This document shows, piece after piece, positions 15,660-29,062 of a DNA stretch of 29,565 bases. Below the pieces are notes generated by a model, which ran no database searches, was not told the DNA's origin, and was given only the letters and a program-made list of their open reading frames with translations. The position numbers were made by a program, and so were the translations under genes. The stretch is from assembly GCF_000003605.2 (NCBI RefSeq), contig NW_003142306.1, positions 58,030 through 87,594 of the forward strand, read 5' to 3'. Positions within the stretch are counted from its first letter, which is position 1, and each line of letters starts with the position of its first letter. Source of the stretch: Saccoglossus kowalevskii (Eukaryota > Hemichordata > Enteropneusta > Harrimaniidae).

Positions 15660-18600
15660 GTAGTTTATTGATTTTACTACATGCATTTGTAATCTAAATC
15701 AAGATATGAAAACAACAAAGCAGAGGAGAGAAACAAACACATGTACAAATGTTCTGCTTGCAACTGCGGTGTTGAAATTTTGCACGTGTATTTCGGCGTT
15801 TCAAGATTTATTCGTGTAGTTTCGTGTTCGCGGCAACGTTGATGTATGAAAAAGCATATAATTCGACAAAATTTAGAAAAAACTAAATACAGACGCAGAT
15901 ATGTATTGTACGCCCAATCACGTTTTCACGAGCAAAACTTTGCACGACCGTGAATCATTTTAGCGTCGTTCGCGTTATTCTGGAAATAAAAAAAAATAAT
16001 CGCCTTTCTCTTATGAACCCAAATATACCCGAGGGTCGCAATATGTTATTACTCTTCATGCAAAATAATATCTCCGCCGACTTCAGTTCAGTTCACAGCA
16101 GGATATATCCCTACTGTGTGTTATTTACATTTGACAGCCATGATATATCTTATATTGATCCAATAGATTGTAAAATTAAGAACACAAAATGCTTGAATAA
16201 TATAATCATATTTTTAATATTATAGCTATTAGGGCCGTGATAAATGAACAAATGTTAATTTCTTTAGTTGCTACGTTACTGAGCGCGCGCCCGTGAAATG
16301 AGTCAATTCTATAATCATTTTTTCACAAGTTGATGAGATATCTTACAAAAATTACGCACGAATACCAAAATATAAATTAAATTTTGTCAAGGTATATGGA
16401 ATAATCGTTTCCCATTTTGTAACCCAACAACCAACTTGAACAGGATTGAGAAAAAACTGAAACTGGTGTAGTAAAGCTGTCTGCCTAAAACTACTGTAAC
16501 TGTATCAGAATTCCTGCCAACAGAATTCAATCAACGTCGCTCACCCCTCCCCGATCGCGTCCCATCGCGTGTATTTGAAATGTACAAACGAACCAGTAAC
16601 TTCGCATGCCTATGTGGTCAGCTATATCACACAATGAACATGTTCCTCCAACCCCGGTAAAGCATATCTATCAAACATTGCAAATTACATACACACTTAT
16701 GCACAATTCGGTTCTTGATAGAATTAATTATAGATGATCATTCGAGTGTAATAACTCAGAATCGAAACTGTGATTATTATTAAAACGTCGTTTGTTTCTA
16801 ATCCGGTTAGCGTCAAAAATGCAACATGTTCGTGCGGTACGTAACACACTATTATTTATTAGTGATTTTAACACGCATATCGGGATTTAATTCCAAATCA
16901 ATTGTGCGTTCTCCTTATGGTTATTCATTACGAAACAGCTCTAACGACTCTATCCACTGTGTAATTATTTTTTCATTGCAATCGGCGGCCTAGTAATTCA
17001 TTATATACGTTTATTTTCATTGTACAACTTTAATCCACAATAAATTGCATTGAATTGTTGTGAAATGTGACATGCATTCCTTAATAGATAGAGTGGACTG
17101 ATAGATAGCATGTATATGAGTTGACAACCCGTGGTGTCATTTTAAGCGATTCGTCGTGATGGCAATTTAAGTCAATATACCAGTATGGTCTTCTGACACC
17201 TTACGTTTCCTTGTCAGAGTCGTGAGATGTGCAAAACTTGTATGATGGATCATTTATGTATGATCCCCTGACATTTTATTAGTTTTTATGTTAGCGAGTG
17301 ATTACCTCCCAAGTTGTGCGTCCGTTCGAACGTTATTTCCCAAGGCTGTGACGAACCGGAAAATGAATTAAACTATGAATAGCTATATGTGGAATTCTCG
17401 GCATTTCGAATCCGAATGCATGAGTCTTCGGAACATTTTCATTTAATTTCTCCCATTGCCCTACGGGGTAAGGTAGACGAACTTTGGACGAACCGAAAAA
17501 CAATTCAATAGTTTTATTAACCTTTTCGACGACAACGACAATATGAAATTACGTAAATTTGGTACGGAAATAACATGGAAAGTATAAATGAAAATTATAG
17601 AAATATTTCAGCAAAATTCTTATGAAACAATTATAGCGATCAAAAATTAAGTTCCGTCCAGGACCTTGTATAAACCTAAATGATGACAGGTTATGGGAAA
17701 GTGTTGAATTATGTCATCCAGCCACTCACTAGAAATCAGCTATCAAGTCTATATCTAGACATATGGAAATAAATCCATGACACCTGCCATTGGAACCGAC
17801 ATCGGACGTGACCATTTTACGGCTGATCAGAAATGCATAGTATTAAAATATTGTTCATTGTTTTACTCGTAACTTTATTTGTTTGATATCAGGCGAGCTT
17901 TGTTCACATTTCATGATTGTTCTGCCACACTTACGTGCTGAAATATATGCACACCTAACGTACATCGAGGTGAAAGTGATATTTACATCTGAATTAATGT
18001 ATATCGTGTCAATTCATTATAATACATCAGCGCCATAATTTTAATAAATGTTGATAACTCCATGTTATATTTTGTAATTAATCCCATGAATGATTATTTC
18101 GTTGCTCCTTGCAACCTGTTTGAGCGTTCAGTGATTTGACAATAGATTGTTTTTGTTTGAAGTTATAAAAGTTATAGAAAAAAACTGGGTAATTGACGTT
18201 GCTTGTTTCACATCTATGCAGACAATGTTACTTTGCTTTATGAAGTCTCATTGCTGAATCCACCATTCCTAATTATTCCAACCTTAACTTTGTTTGTTTG
18301 TTTGTTTGTTTTCCAATATCCGCTGGATGGTTCTCTTGAATTGATCCACTGCATTTTTTCTTTGTGTTTCAATGCGTCCAGCAATATGCAAAAAAAGTTA
18401 GTACGCTGAAAATTCTAGAATGATACGCGCCCACAAATCACTATTTTGATGTTCGATTTAACATTCTAAATTCGAAACGTATAGAATGTGATGTCAAACA
18501 TGTGGACCTACAATATGTTTTCCATTAAAGTTGTTTAGACATTTTACTTTCTTTACAGTGGCTCACAACTAACTAATGAACATTACGCAAATTTATGAAA

Positions 18601-19570
18601 CCTGATATAATAGTGTCACTGGTGAAATATAACATTTATTCTCATTTTCTTTTATTATATATTTCGATGCAGTTCTGGTAATTTGGTGATATATAAAATG
18701 CATCTATATCTCATGCCGTCTGTTCTTTGGCGCTATGATTGTGAATGATTAAAAGCTAACGGGATGATTTATCTTTCTCGTGCGATTCACAGAGACTCGT
18801 GTTTTACTACACTTATAAGAAAACAGCATGGCACCTTCAACTCAATATGATTAGTCTATAATATAATTGACGAGATGGAGTACATGTTGGTACAGGCACG
18901 CATCTGACAGTTTGCTAATTTAACACGATGTATGTAATAAATGAAACAAGAATTCTAGTAATATTTGAAATATTAACACTGACAAATAATGTAGCAATAG
19001 ACCCGGTCTTGATAATCATCAAATATATGTATATTTTTAATTGAATTCATTTTACAACAGGCATTGATACAATGTAAACATTGTTTATGTAAAGTAAAAT
19101 TAAAGCCAACATAACCCACGTAATGATGGCCATTGGCATTTCCTCAATCTGCGGTACGTGAAACACGAACAACGAATAAAATAGGTATATCTATATAAAA
19201 TAATTATGAAATAGTTTGGACTAGCTCACACAATACGTCGAAAATAAATTAATCATCATTTTAATGACATGTTAGTGTAAACAGAAAATTACAAATTATA
19301 CATCATTTTTTAGATATCCTGCTTCTGTAGCCATGACAACTTTTGTGGAGAATCACATTTCAACTCCATATACTAATTCGATCATTGATTGAAATATAAC
19401 TGCTAGTCGCCTTTGCCAGCGGGTTTACATTGTCACTCGGTAATCAACGTTATTTGACAATGTTATGCATTGCAAATCACAATGACGTCGCTGGAAACTC
19501 ATAGTTATATCAGCCACTATAGATATATATTTATTCAACAACCGGTGTTGCTGTAACTCATCATAAGTAG
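15660..19570. other. No gene or recognisable element
   Basis: Only short, low-information open frames (for example 15950-16225, plus) and the TTTG run are seen. No splice-supported exon or repeat family recognised. Confidence 0.5.
18284..18310. repeat. (TTTG)n simple repeat
   Basis: About five TTTG units in an otherwise featureless region. Confidence 0.85.
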
Positions 19571-19579
19571 TTACGTGAG

Positions 19580-19885
19580 TTACACAAGACGATTGAATGC
19601 CTGAATTGAATGTTTACCAATTAAATCCAAAATTCCATCTTTAAAATCACTGACAGGCAACGCGATAGATGAATGATATAGCGTGTACATTGTACATATC
19701 GAAGTCATTATAGATTGAGCAGCTGTAATTACGTTGAAACATAGAAGCTGCGTAAACTGGATATCTGGAAAGCCCAAATATAGAACTTCCACCATATCGC
19801 ATATATTGGGCTTTGAGGCATATGATTGAAAGTGAAGCCGCCAACAATTCTTGGCGTCCTCTCCAGATTGGAATCAACATGAGCG
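19580..19885 (-). other. Unassigned coding-like stretch, two overlapping frames
   Basis: Minus-strand frames include MLIPIWRGRQELLAASLSII and NVITAAQSIMTSICTMYTLY, then DFKDGILDLIGKHSIQAF. They overlap and neither has a clear donor or acceptor, so a decayed element with frameshifts is possible. No family recognised. Confidence 0.15.
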
Positions 19886-21124
19886 TATGTTTACGATGCG
19901 TCGAAACTATTCAGCGCTGAGATTTGTTCCTTTGGTCAGGTCGTATTTTGCGATGTTGATGGAGCGAAAACTAAACCTGTTATACGGTTTGTAATCCGAG
20001 TATATAACGTGAATTATAGCACGTTAACAGAAGCTTGTATCGTGCAAAGAGATATACCAGATGGTATGATAGGCTCAATTATATTTGTGACACGAGTCAC
20101 AGTGTTTATTATTGACGTCTACAAAAAATAACTATTTCAAATACATCTCTCCTTAGTGACACGAGGCACATAAGTGACATAAATGGTGCGAGTCAGGCCC
20201 TCTAGCGACAAAGCTCGCAAGTGACGTAAATGGGTGACATGGAAACCGTTGAAAATGACAATATCGATGAGATGTATAGTCTTACCTCAATGATTATTAT
20301 GTTTTTAAAAATATTTATTATTTCCTAGATGACGAACGAGTACTCAGCCAGACGAAGGTCCTTTTGAGCGACATAGCTTACATTAACATGATGTCGTTTT
20401 TATGTCCCTGACGTGTTTTCGAGGACGTGACTTAAGGTAGAGTATTGCGTGTTCAAACTGGAGTGTCAAACCAATGAGCCGCTGAGATAAACAATATATG
20501 GGAATAAATCGGTAATATGTCTATGTTTCTGTAGCGTTGATTGCGACAACGATGTCTCTTAATCGGTGCAATCTGCATCGATTGATAAACAATATAAAGA
20601 AGTTTAAGCTATTGACCAGTGCTTATACATTTTAACTCCACAATATTTCAGTTATTATCATCACATGTACATGGTAAACTATGCCATTTACAGCATTATT
20701 ATTCCACAGATACCACACTTGATACCTTCCTCGCCGCCATAATTGTATCTAGATCGCAAAATTGTACTAGGTTGAATTACAATGTATCTCTGATGTAATT
20801 GAATCAACACATTATGTATGATGCTGAGAGTGTAATACACTGCTGTGGGTGTAAACAATGATAGATCGCTATAATGAAACAAAAAGTAACATTTCATGTT
20901 ATATATGGATCACACTTATAACGCTTGGGCCCAAATGCACATTGTAATTGCATTGTTATGTAATCCTTTAAAGGTGACAGGTGCATGTATTAGACTAACT
21001 GACTGCATGTGACACGGTAAGCGCCGCGTGTTTTGCTGATTGATGTAAATTGCAAATGTTCCATGAACCACTTAGGTGCTGTTATTTTATTCCGACATAT
21101 ATACGAGACAGATTTAGACAGCGA

Positions 21125-21245
21125 AATATACAAGGAAGCATAGTGTAGTACTGTAACAGTGTTATGTAGCCTATCGTAGCGCAGTGCCACGCCAAGACGT
21201 ACGGGTAGCGCAACGCGACGCAGCGTAGTGTAGTATGATATGCAG
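21125..21245. repeat. Low-complexity GTAGCGCA / TAGTGTAGTA block
   Basis: Repeated short words (GTAGTACTGTAACAG, CGTAGCGCAGTGCCACGCC, GTAGCGCAACGCGACGCAGCG, TAGTGTAGTATGATATG) make a locally GC-richer, cryptically simple tract. Similar in style to the tract at 10690. The open frames through it on the minus strand are low-complexity artefacts. Confidence 0.6.
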
Positions 21246-23525
21246 ACCGTAACGCCGAATAAATCATGATATAACATGTAAGTTTATGCCACCTAGAAAA
21301 TATTGTGTATAGGGTGCATCTGTTTAAATGAGCAACTGGCTTTTCTATATACTAGGTGTAAGAAGACATGCAAAGTAGAGACAGATTAATTCACGTCCGT
21401 AGTCACCGAGTTCTAAGATTGTGAAAAAACTAAGCCTGTGTGAATTGGTTCGATTTTGTTCCGACATAGGCGAGTCTCTGGGGAATGTAATAATCGGAAA
21501 CACTATTCAGCGGCATTGGGTGATAACGTAGCAGAAATAATCACCTTGGTTATATATGAACTGTCAACACAGCTACTCGTTTCATCGAGTAGGCGTAGTA
21601 GGCTTAATTAATTACAAATATTTTTTTTTAATTGATCAAACTACCTACGTTAAACACTATGTAACTAATTACAGCAATTTGCCATGCGACGCCTCGTTCA
21701 TATTTTACATGATCCAATGTGTCCAACTACATGTATACGAAGGTAAAATAGCAAACACAAAATTAAAATTCGTAAACGTAAAAGCTGGGTGTAGAATGTT
21801 AAGAGACAATACATTTAGTAAATGCTAATTTCACAATATCTGCTGATAATGGCAACACGATCAGTTATGCTTTTTATTTTAAGGGTGTGTCTTTACTCAT
21901 GATCATGAATGCGACTCAGAATATGGTATTACCAGGTTAAATAACAAACATTATGTAAACAATGATTGGGTCTCTGTACTTACGTGACATTGCCTATCAG
22001 CAGCCATAATTACCTTCCTGTGTACCTGTATAGATCGAGTAAACCGTTTCGTCTATGCCAACGTGCAACGCAAAATGAATGAGCCACGTACGGAACTCTC
22101 AACAAGTTGAGTGCGTATTCAAATGGCCAATCGTTTACGCATGCGCTTCTTATGCCAAATAATAACATAGAATCGTCTATGCGGAATAAATAAGGAGAAC
22201 CATTGCCGAATGCAGTGTGTTTGCCATATCACAAACGCCTGATGATTTGAAATGCCCGTAAGGAATTGAAATTATAATTTATTTTTAAAAATGAGTTGTC
22301 CATATCATAATTTCTATATGAAAATGAGGCAATTGTAATTCGATATTTGTGGGGCTTTGTAAGCTAGATTGAAAGCCATGATTTCATATGACAATAACAT
22401 TTTCCTGCTCAGCATCGTCGTTATTTTCAATGTATTTTCAGAGGCATTCGGTGATGCATGTAATCCTAAGGATGGTGAAGTTAATTCTAAATGAAGGATT
22501 TTTTTATTAAATATGAGTTTATTTCCTTAAATTACTATATTTAATTTATTATTGGTCATTTCGGGAATCCTAATATCACGCGTTCAGGTCATTTGCGATG
22601 CGCCTTTTGTTACGGGACAATTACGCCAATGGCTTAGAAAAGTGTGCCGTCTTTGTTATTAACGGGTGGGATAGTTCAGTTTTAATGTGAGGCTTATGTA
22701 AATACGTGGCTGGCTTTTATTCGACTATATTGGCATAGACTTATTATGATGTGTTATTATTAACATTCCCACAAATCACATGCTGTGAAAACTCTGTGAC
22801 AATATAATAAGTAGCGCATGCTATTTAAAATAATGATGGATATCTTATGAGAAAAGTCAATAACATTGAATACACGGTAAGGTAAATAAGTTAAATCAAA
22901 GTACTAACATGTACTACAGAATGATTCGTACAGCGTACAGCACCAAATCTCATAGTTACACGTTAGAACACGTCGCTCCCATGGTCGAGCACTCCAAAAA
23001 GCTTTTTCAAAAGGTACAATGTATCCTGGCATTATGAATCATAACAGTAATAATATCTCACCGAGCATAATTTTGAAATATGAGGAAACAATTTTCCAAA
23101 TAAAATGAGTACAAAAAATTATACTTTCCGTGACATTTTGAGAAATATCCTGTATTCAAAATGTTATGTGCATTAAATCAGAAGGCGGTAAAAACCAACA
23201 TTATATTACTGTTTATCACAGTAAAATACAACAAATACTCGCATGGGGTAACGATAACAACGCATAATAATGTGGATGAAAGTGTGTTTTCAATAAATAT
23301 CACAAAGTACTGTAATACGTCTGCCATTGATCGATCGTCACCGGTCGTTACTGGGAATGTCTTCCACCGATGACCTTAGACTTCTTTGCTAATTAGCGTA
23401 GTTCCGATTTCGATTACGATTTCACTTTCATTTCGACATTAGTCACGTGATAAAAAAGGTTATTACCTAATATATCACTTTATCAAAAAGACAATAATGG
23501 ATGACCCGCCAACCCATAATGGGCT

Positions 23526-23557
23526 CACACTTCGCACATATATGTCGCGCAAAGTGT
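23526..23557. repeat. Imperfect palindrome ACACTTCGCACATATATGTC
   Basis: CACACTTCGCACATATATGT followed by CGCGCAAAGTGT folds into an imperfect hairpin. Its CACATATATGTCG core resembles the inner part of element A (GCATATATGTCG), and AAGGTTATTACC 70 bp upstream resembles the end of element B. Possibly a decayed member of the same class; weak. Confidence 0.35.
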
Positions 23558-23606
23558 TATATTATATCTCATGACCATAACAGCGAATCAGATTCCCGCT
23601 TCATTT

Positions 23607-23653
23607 CTTGTATGTCTACCTCCTGCCATAATTGTATGCCTACCTCTATCCGG
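23607..23653. repeat. Short direct duplication TGTATGYCTACCTC
   Basis: TTGTATGTCTACCTCCTGCC and TTGTATGCCTACCTCTATCC are two adjacent near-identical copies about 25 bp apart. Confidence 0.6.
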
Positions 23654-24065
23654 GACATTTACCCTATGTAGGCAATTTGCGCATGCGGCAGTGTTTGAAG
23701 CGTTGTACACATGTTACAATTTTCACAAATTCTTTATCACATTTATATTTAACGATGATTTTTCTGAGTTTGACGTATTTTGAAACTGTTCAAAGTTCAA
23801 CGTTGACAATGTACAATTGAATTGTTACTCGTGAATTTTTACTGAATTTTACGGATCGTGTACTTCGAAACAGTAAATATTTACTATGTACATGTTTGTA
23901 ATCAATTCCGTTAGTCGAAAAAAGTAAAGTAATAATATTTCCATTTCTAAAAATAGTTTGTTTGTTTTTTTCAATTCTTGTGTCACATATTACTAAGCAC
24001 TTGTAAACAAATATGGTGGCTACCGGTGTATCAGACAATACCTTGCCCATTACAAATGCTCCACG

Positions 24066-24725
24066 ATTCGGTTCGACTTAACTATGCTGCTTGATGGATT
24101 GAAGTCTACAAACACTAAGCGTGCCACCAAAACAACGCTCAAACAACTTCACGAATACTGATATAAAAAAATTGGGACTGACTTGCAAGAGTACTCGAAG
24201 AAAACCTGGCAGCAATGTTAGGGGGGGTTCTACGTCAACGCTCGCAAAAGAGATGGCAGTTTGTACTATACTATGGCATCTATCTGATGGGGCATAGCGA
24301 GGTACATGTTCAAAAAATACCTTGTCGTTATCATTGGTGGTCCAGAATTTGCTAATGTAAATGCATACTTTGAGGCACAGAATGTCCTTCTAAAGAAATT
24401 TGGTAAGTGAAGGTAAAACATTATACAGTAATCGAGTTTGAAGACTTGAAACGATTGTACTCAGAGAATACAGACGTTTTTAATGTAATCTCTCCAAGTG
24501 GTCTTCAAGAGGTCGGGAAAATGTACGAGAGATGAAGTTAACATTGAATCTATTGATGTATTTCTAGACTTAGAGTTAACAGATTTTCAATGGGAAATGA
24601 CCCTAAAGTCACTTACAAATAATAATGTTTCATCTCAGTCAACTGCAGTAAATATTGCTGTCCCACAACTGACCAGTAATAACGTGTCCCACTACATCCA
24701 TGCGGTAGAGTCACATAAATTGTAA
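24066..24725 (+). pseudogene. ZMYM2/QRICH1-like (DUF3504, Crypton-derived) domain pseudogene
   Basis: One frame from about 24066 reads RFDLTMLLDGLKSTNTKRAT, KTTLKQLHEY-stop, KKIGTDLQEYSKKTWQQC-stop, GFYVNARKRDGSLYYTMASI-stop, GIARYMFKKYL, then FANVNAYFEAQNVLLKKFGK-stop. In-frame stops are at 24159, 24219, 24285 and 24408. After a frame change (24428) comes VIEFEDLKRLYSENTDVFN and SPSGLQE. This order (LL-x-KxTK, FY-x-x-ARKxDGxxY, ...NRYL, F-x-x-A-x-x-x-LKKxGK, I-x-x-xDLxxLY, P-x-GLQ) matches the DUF3504 domain of ZMYM2/QRICH1-like proteins, related to Crypton tyrosine recombinases. The 3' part (to 24725) reads in another frame and ends near AATAAA-like sites. Dead copy; whether host gene or transposon ancestor is open. 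Confidence 0.75.
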
Positions 24726-24729
24726 TCCT

Positions 24730-27660
24730 GTTTCATATGACGCCATGAATTTCAGTATGTCACAGTCTGTTGTAAATATTATTTATAACAAATAAATATT
24801 TGTGTAATTTGAAAATTGATGTGTTGATATTTAATAGTAATGCTAATTACTTAAAATTATATAAATGTTATACAATAAAATACACCTAAGGTGTCATGTA
24901 GGAGTTTTGTAATTTTGTATCAACTATATGTCTTTGTTTGTTTTTTTATTCGGTAAAATAATACAAGACAATGAGCTCTGAGGGTCATCAAAACTGTATG
25001 TCCACCTCGGTTGGAGCTCACATTTGTATATTGGGGATCGTCCGTTATTGTTATTAGTTTGAAGCGTTGTCAATAGCAGCGAAACTGCTGCCACTATAAA
25101 ACAGACAATTTGAAAAAAATGTTCATAGTGAACACTGAACAGTCATTTGAGCAGACGATGATATCCTTGCAATATTGTCTTTTTAAAATCTTTTTTTTTT
25201 TGCAATGAACCATTTTATTCGATGTCGATTTTATTATTAAGTAATTGTTACCTCAAAATTATCTGCAGCATCTGATGTCAGAAATGACGTCATACAATTC
25301 ACAGGTATTGGTAATGCTCCGTATAATATCCAATCACTCGTATGAACCAGCCCAACAAACACGTGATATCGGGTGATAACCTTGTGTTTATTCGATTATT
25401 CCTGTGCAGTTTTCAAGTTTCATCGGAATGGTAATATGTCTGATGGATTTTATCTCAGCTCAAACTGTAAGGTTAGTCTGTTATGTTGTCGGAACATTAT
25501 TATATAGGTTCGGTTTGTCGAGAAAGTCGTGTACATTATTGAGATTTTTTATCATCGTTAAGGATTTCTGAGTAGACAAAAATAAAAAAAAGTTTAAATT
25601 GTATGTGTCAGTTTATTGGCGAATTAGGCAGAAATAATCTAAGAAGCTTTGGGGTAAATTGAGCAACATGCTATTAATCCAAACGCGGAAATGGCTTGGT
25701 CGTTATTTTTGCAGAATTTGCATGTTTGTCCCAGCTACTTTTTTAGCTACCTTTATCTTTGAAGGATTGTTATGAAACTTGAATGTAATGATCTTATAGC
25801 ATTATAGTTGTGTCATGCATTACAATGTTTAATAAAAGCTAGGTCAAAGAGAAATTTACTAAAAAAAATCTTTCCGGTATTTGAACAACCTGGTGCAGCA
25901 CACAAACTCAAGATCGACCGCAGCGCCACTTATGTTGTATAGGTCACAATAAAACTTGGCGTTTTTTTACAGCTTGTATTACTACAACTTTCTTCTAAAA
26001 AAAACATATTGTAGGTTATATTTGATTTAGTGTTTCCGGTGAGTGATATTTAATGGTAAATTATATTCCATAATGATTTATCATATGCCCATTAATTAAC
26101 GAATTACTCCATTTGTGATAGGCGCTAACTCTTTTAAATCTTGTTATTTTCAACAAATTAGCTATTTTAACGTTCAACATTCCGTTCTGGTAAATTGCAA
26201 TACTGCTTGAACTGACCAATCAGTTCAAATAAACCACAATTTATCTATAATGTACGTCAATAATGAATAGTAATAATGTAGTAATAATAAATGAGCGGCG
26301 CCAATTAGTCAATATGACATGTGCAGTGGAACGGTTTCTTCGTGACATTCGAAGCTGGCAACTGTAAATGTCACCGACCGTTTCAAACTAAATATATTAT
26401 AATCAGTAAAGCTTTGTACGGCGCGGCAATGATTTCCAGGCCACAATATTCATGACATTAGGATGTCTGCGTAATGAATTATCTGAATGTCAAAAGTTTC
26501 ACACTAACAGACTAACAGTGGGATAACGACTATCTCCGGAAATTGCGGTATTGATAAAAGTGCTTTCTGTGATAGAAGTCTCTTAGTTTCCGTTTACAAA
26601 TTCTGTCATAATATTTGGTTCATTGTACTCATTTTAACAACTAAGGAACACTGATATCCTGCGTCAAATAGATTTATATGCGTGATGCTGCGTCTGAATG
26701 AGGTCGCCTACAATTCTGAAAAAGATTTCCGTTAATGTACTGTTAAATGAAAGCTACAGTAATAGTGACGATAATGTCAATTAGGTACGTTGCTACTCGA
26801 AATTTAACAATTTTCGTCACATTACACAGACAAGAACAATGTGTTTAATGTGGCACTGTCCGAAAAATATACCTTATTTATTAATTTTGCATTCAATTGC
26901 ATTATTGATGTTCTCACTTGAATGTATGAAAAGTTACAGCATAGGAGAGAATAGTGGATTCACATCAAAGAATAGTTTAACAAGATATATATTAGTAATT
27001 ACGATAATACAATCAGCAAAGCTGTTTTATGTGAAAGATGTATATTCAATGCGTTGTGTTATCACTAAAATTACATCATACCTAACAATTGGTTGATTGG
27101 TAGTTTGTTCTTTCTATAGAGATGTCAATGCTTTCATTTGTATAAATACACTTCATTCATGTTGCTAGTCACATCAAACGCATGCAATCATTTGCGAAAA
27201 GTTCAACACGTTTTTTAAATATCCACGATACTCTCTCAAAGTGTTCAATAACAAAGTAAGTTGAAAATGAACATGTCACGACAATATACAATGTGCACGT
27301 GATTCACGTATATACTATAAGTTGTGTTTAAATCAGTGGGGGAAAGATATTTCAAATTCAACTTCGAAATAGTTACAATACAACATACAGATATGTTACC
27401 AATCTTGTTATAAGCAAAATGATATATCCTTTTTCCTGAAGTATATGTCAACCTGATATGGTGCATTCGCTTTTTCGAGTTTAAGTAATCAATTTTCGAG
27501 TGCAAAAATGTGCAATTCAGAAAATTGTCTTTTCAAACACATGATTTCGTAATAACTATATTGTAAGGAGGCTTATCGAAACTTTCCCTAGGTAGGAGGA
27601 AAAAATAACTGTCTCAATTGACTATCGATAAGAAAGATGCTTTCATGCTCGTTAATTTAG
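24730..27660. other. No gene recognised
   Basis: An open run at 26839-27096 (plus) starts with a hydrophobic stretch (YLLILHSIALLMFSL) after a Met, but there is no donor, domain or partner exon. An open run on the minus strand, about 25375-25256, ends at GAG|GTAACA but is short and unassigned. Confidence 0.45.
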
Positions 27661-27670
27661 TTACACTTAC

Positions 27671-27793
27671 TGCTCAACTCGAATGACAGCACGAAACCGA
27701 CGCATGTCTTCCTCCAAGGTTTTTGGGACATCTACAATTTCGCTTATGTTATTGCTTAGGTACTTCGGAATTTTCTTTGTCTTATTCAATATT
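27671..27793 (-). other. Possible orphan exon, unassigned
   Basis: The minus strand is open for about 45 codons with coding-like composition (KKIPKYLSNNISEIVDVPKT, LEEDMRRFRAVIRVE) and ends at a good donor CA|GTAAGTG at 27670. The acceptor is weak (AATAAG or CAAAG with little pyrimidine). I recognise no family and see no partner exon nearby. An open run this long is not rare by chance in AT-rich DNA, so confidence is low. Confidence 0.2.
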
Positions 27794-27799
27794 TTTTTA

Positions 27800-28980
27800 A
27801 ATTAGACACTCGACATATTTGCTTACTATCCACTTTTTTAAAAGTAGTTAAGCATGGGCTTATAATTCAAACCTTGTCAATATTTTAACGTAATTGTCAT
27901 GTCTCGGTTACATTTCTATCTCTCAGCATGTGGATAAATACACTGTATATTTTATATGGCATAAATGTCACTCTCTGAACTACGATGGGATATGTTATTT
28001 CCACTTTACAAGGTAATCGTACCGTTTCTTATATGTGCTGGTGAGCGATTCTTCCTCCAAATTATTGGTATGAGTGTTTATGAAATGAAATATTTTATAT
28101 CGATTGATTTTAAATGTAATTAGACTATTATAAAACTTTGCTACATGTTGATCTAAATTATTTTTTTTGTATGTCAGGTAATCGGATATATTAGAAGCGA
28201 GTATATTCGTTGGAATTTTAATAAATAAATGACTGTTCTGCATTACAAGTATATCTGACATGTGAATATAAATCACATTATTATGATACTTGCATAACTA
28301 ACGATTGCGAAAGTAACACATACACACTTATCATATAAATATGTACAATATTTTGATTGAATATTATATGTGTATATATGTGTATAATGAGACGAATATA
28401 CATATTCTCAGTTTATACACGATGAAATAAAACAATGCGCAAATTATGTCATTGCAAATATACGGAAGTCCATTAGGGCCAAATTTAAAACGTAAAAGAA
28501 ATATATCTCGAAATTTCGACTCCGTATATCGAAATTACGACTTAGCATCTTATCGTAACCTCCCTGCTTTGCAGTGCAGCACATGGTCTATAAATACACT
28601 TCATATTGTATAATTACTTAGCATAGTTGTGTGCAAATCATAAATCATTGTGTGAATGATTTCATGACGTACTACCCTAAATCATAATGACATAATATGG
28701 AGTAGAATTAATAAAATCTAATATTTATTGAATCTAGGGGCATTCATGTACGGTCTCGTTATTAGACAAGAATTCAATATTATGCAAAATATGAATAAAT
28801 CACCGTAAGCCACTGACGCAGTTCACATCGACATCTTAACGCGAAATCACTTCATCATTGATATGTTTTTATTTTTATTTTCAAAAAAATATTTATTAGA
28901 AGCAATTTAAGAAGAAAATGCAGTTTGTTAATAATGAGATGTGGAATTACATATATTACATATTATGACGTTATTAAGAA
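27800..28980. other. No gene recognised
   Basis: AT-rich, with TATATG-type simple stretches at 28360-28390 and the small minisatellite at 28507. The minus open frame 28276-27995 is Lys/Asn/Ile-rich, as expected by chance. Confidence 0.5.
28507..28555. repeat. Degenerate 21-bp minisatellite (TCGAAATTTCGACT unit)
   Basis: CTCGAAATTTCGACTCCGTA and ATCGAAATTACGACTTAGCA are two copies at a 21-bp period, followed by a decayed third (CTTATCG). The unit core CGAAATTTCG is itself palindromic. Confidence 0.6.
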
Positions 28981-29062
28981 GATATTGCAAAGCATGCACG
29001 AAGGCGTTACTGTACTGCCTTTGTGCAGTATTCCCATGATAACCATATTAATCTACATGTAC

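Larger units (their letters stand above)
19890..24050. other. No gene recognised; low-complexity tracts only
   Basis: Contains the low-complexity block at 21125, a GTGACRTAAATGG-like word repeated at about 20171 and 20220, and the palindrome at 23526. Longer open frames here (for example 21556-21828 and 23161-23373, plus) have AT-driven composition and no domain. Confidence 0.5.

Noticed and set aside
15498-15686. Poly-asparagine open frame on the minus strand
   Set aside because: It is only the translation of the (ATT)n microsatellite.
24402-24427. GTAAGT...TACAG as an intron in the DUF3504 relic (it restores frame)
   Set aside because: At 26 nt it is too short to splice, and the sequence in it resembles the GKGKT-like part of the domain, so a frameshift is the simpler reading.
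25256-25375. Open minus stretch HVFVGLVHTSDWILYGALPI ending at GAG|GTAACA
   Set aside because: About 41 codons open is expected by chance somewhere in six frames of AT-rich DNA; no acceptor of quality and no family.
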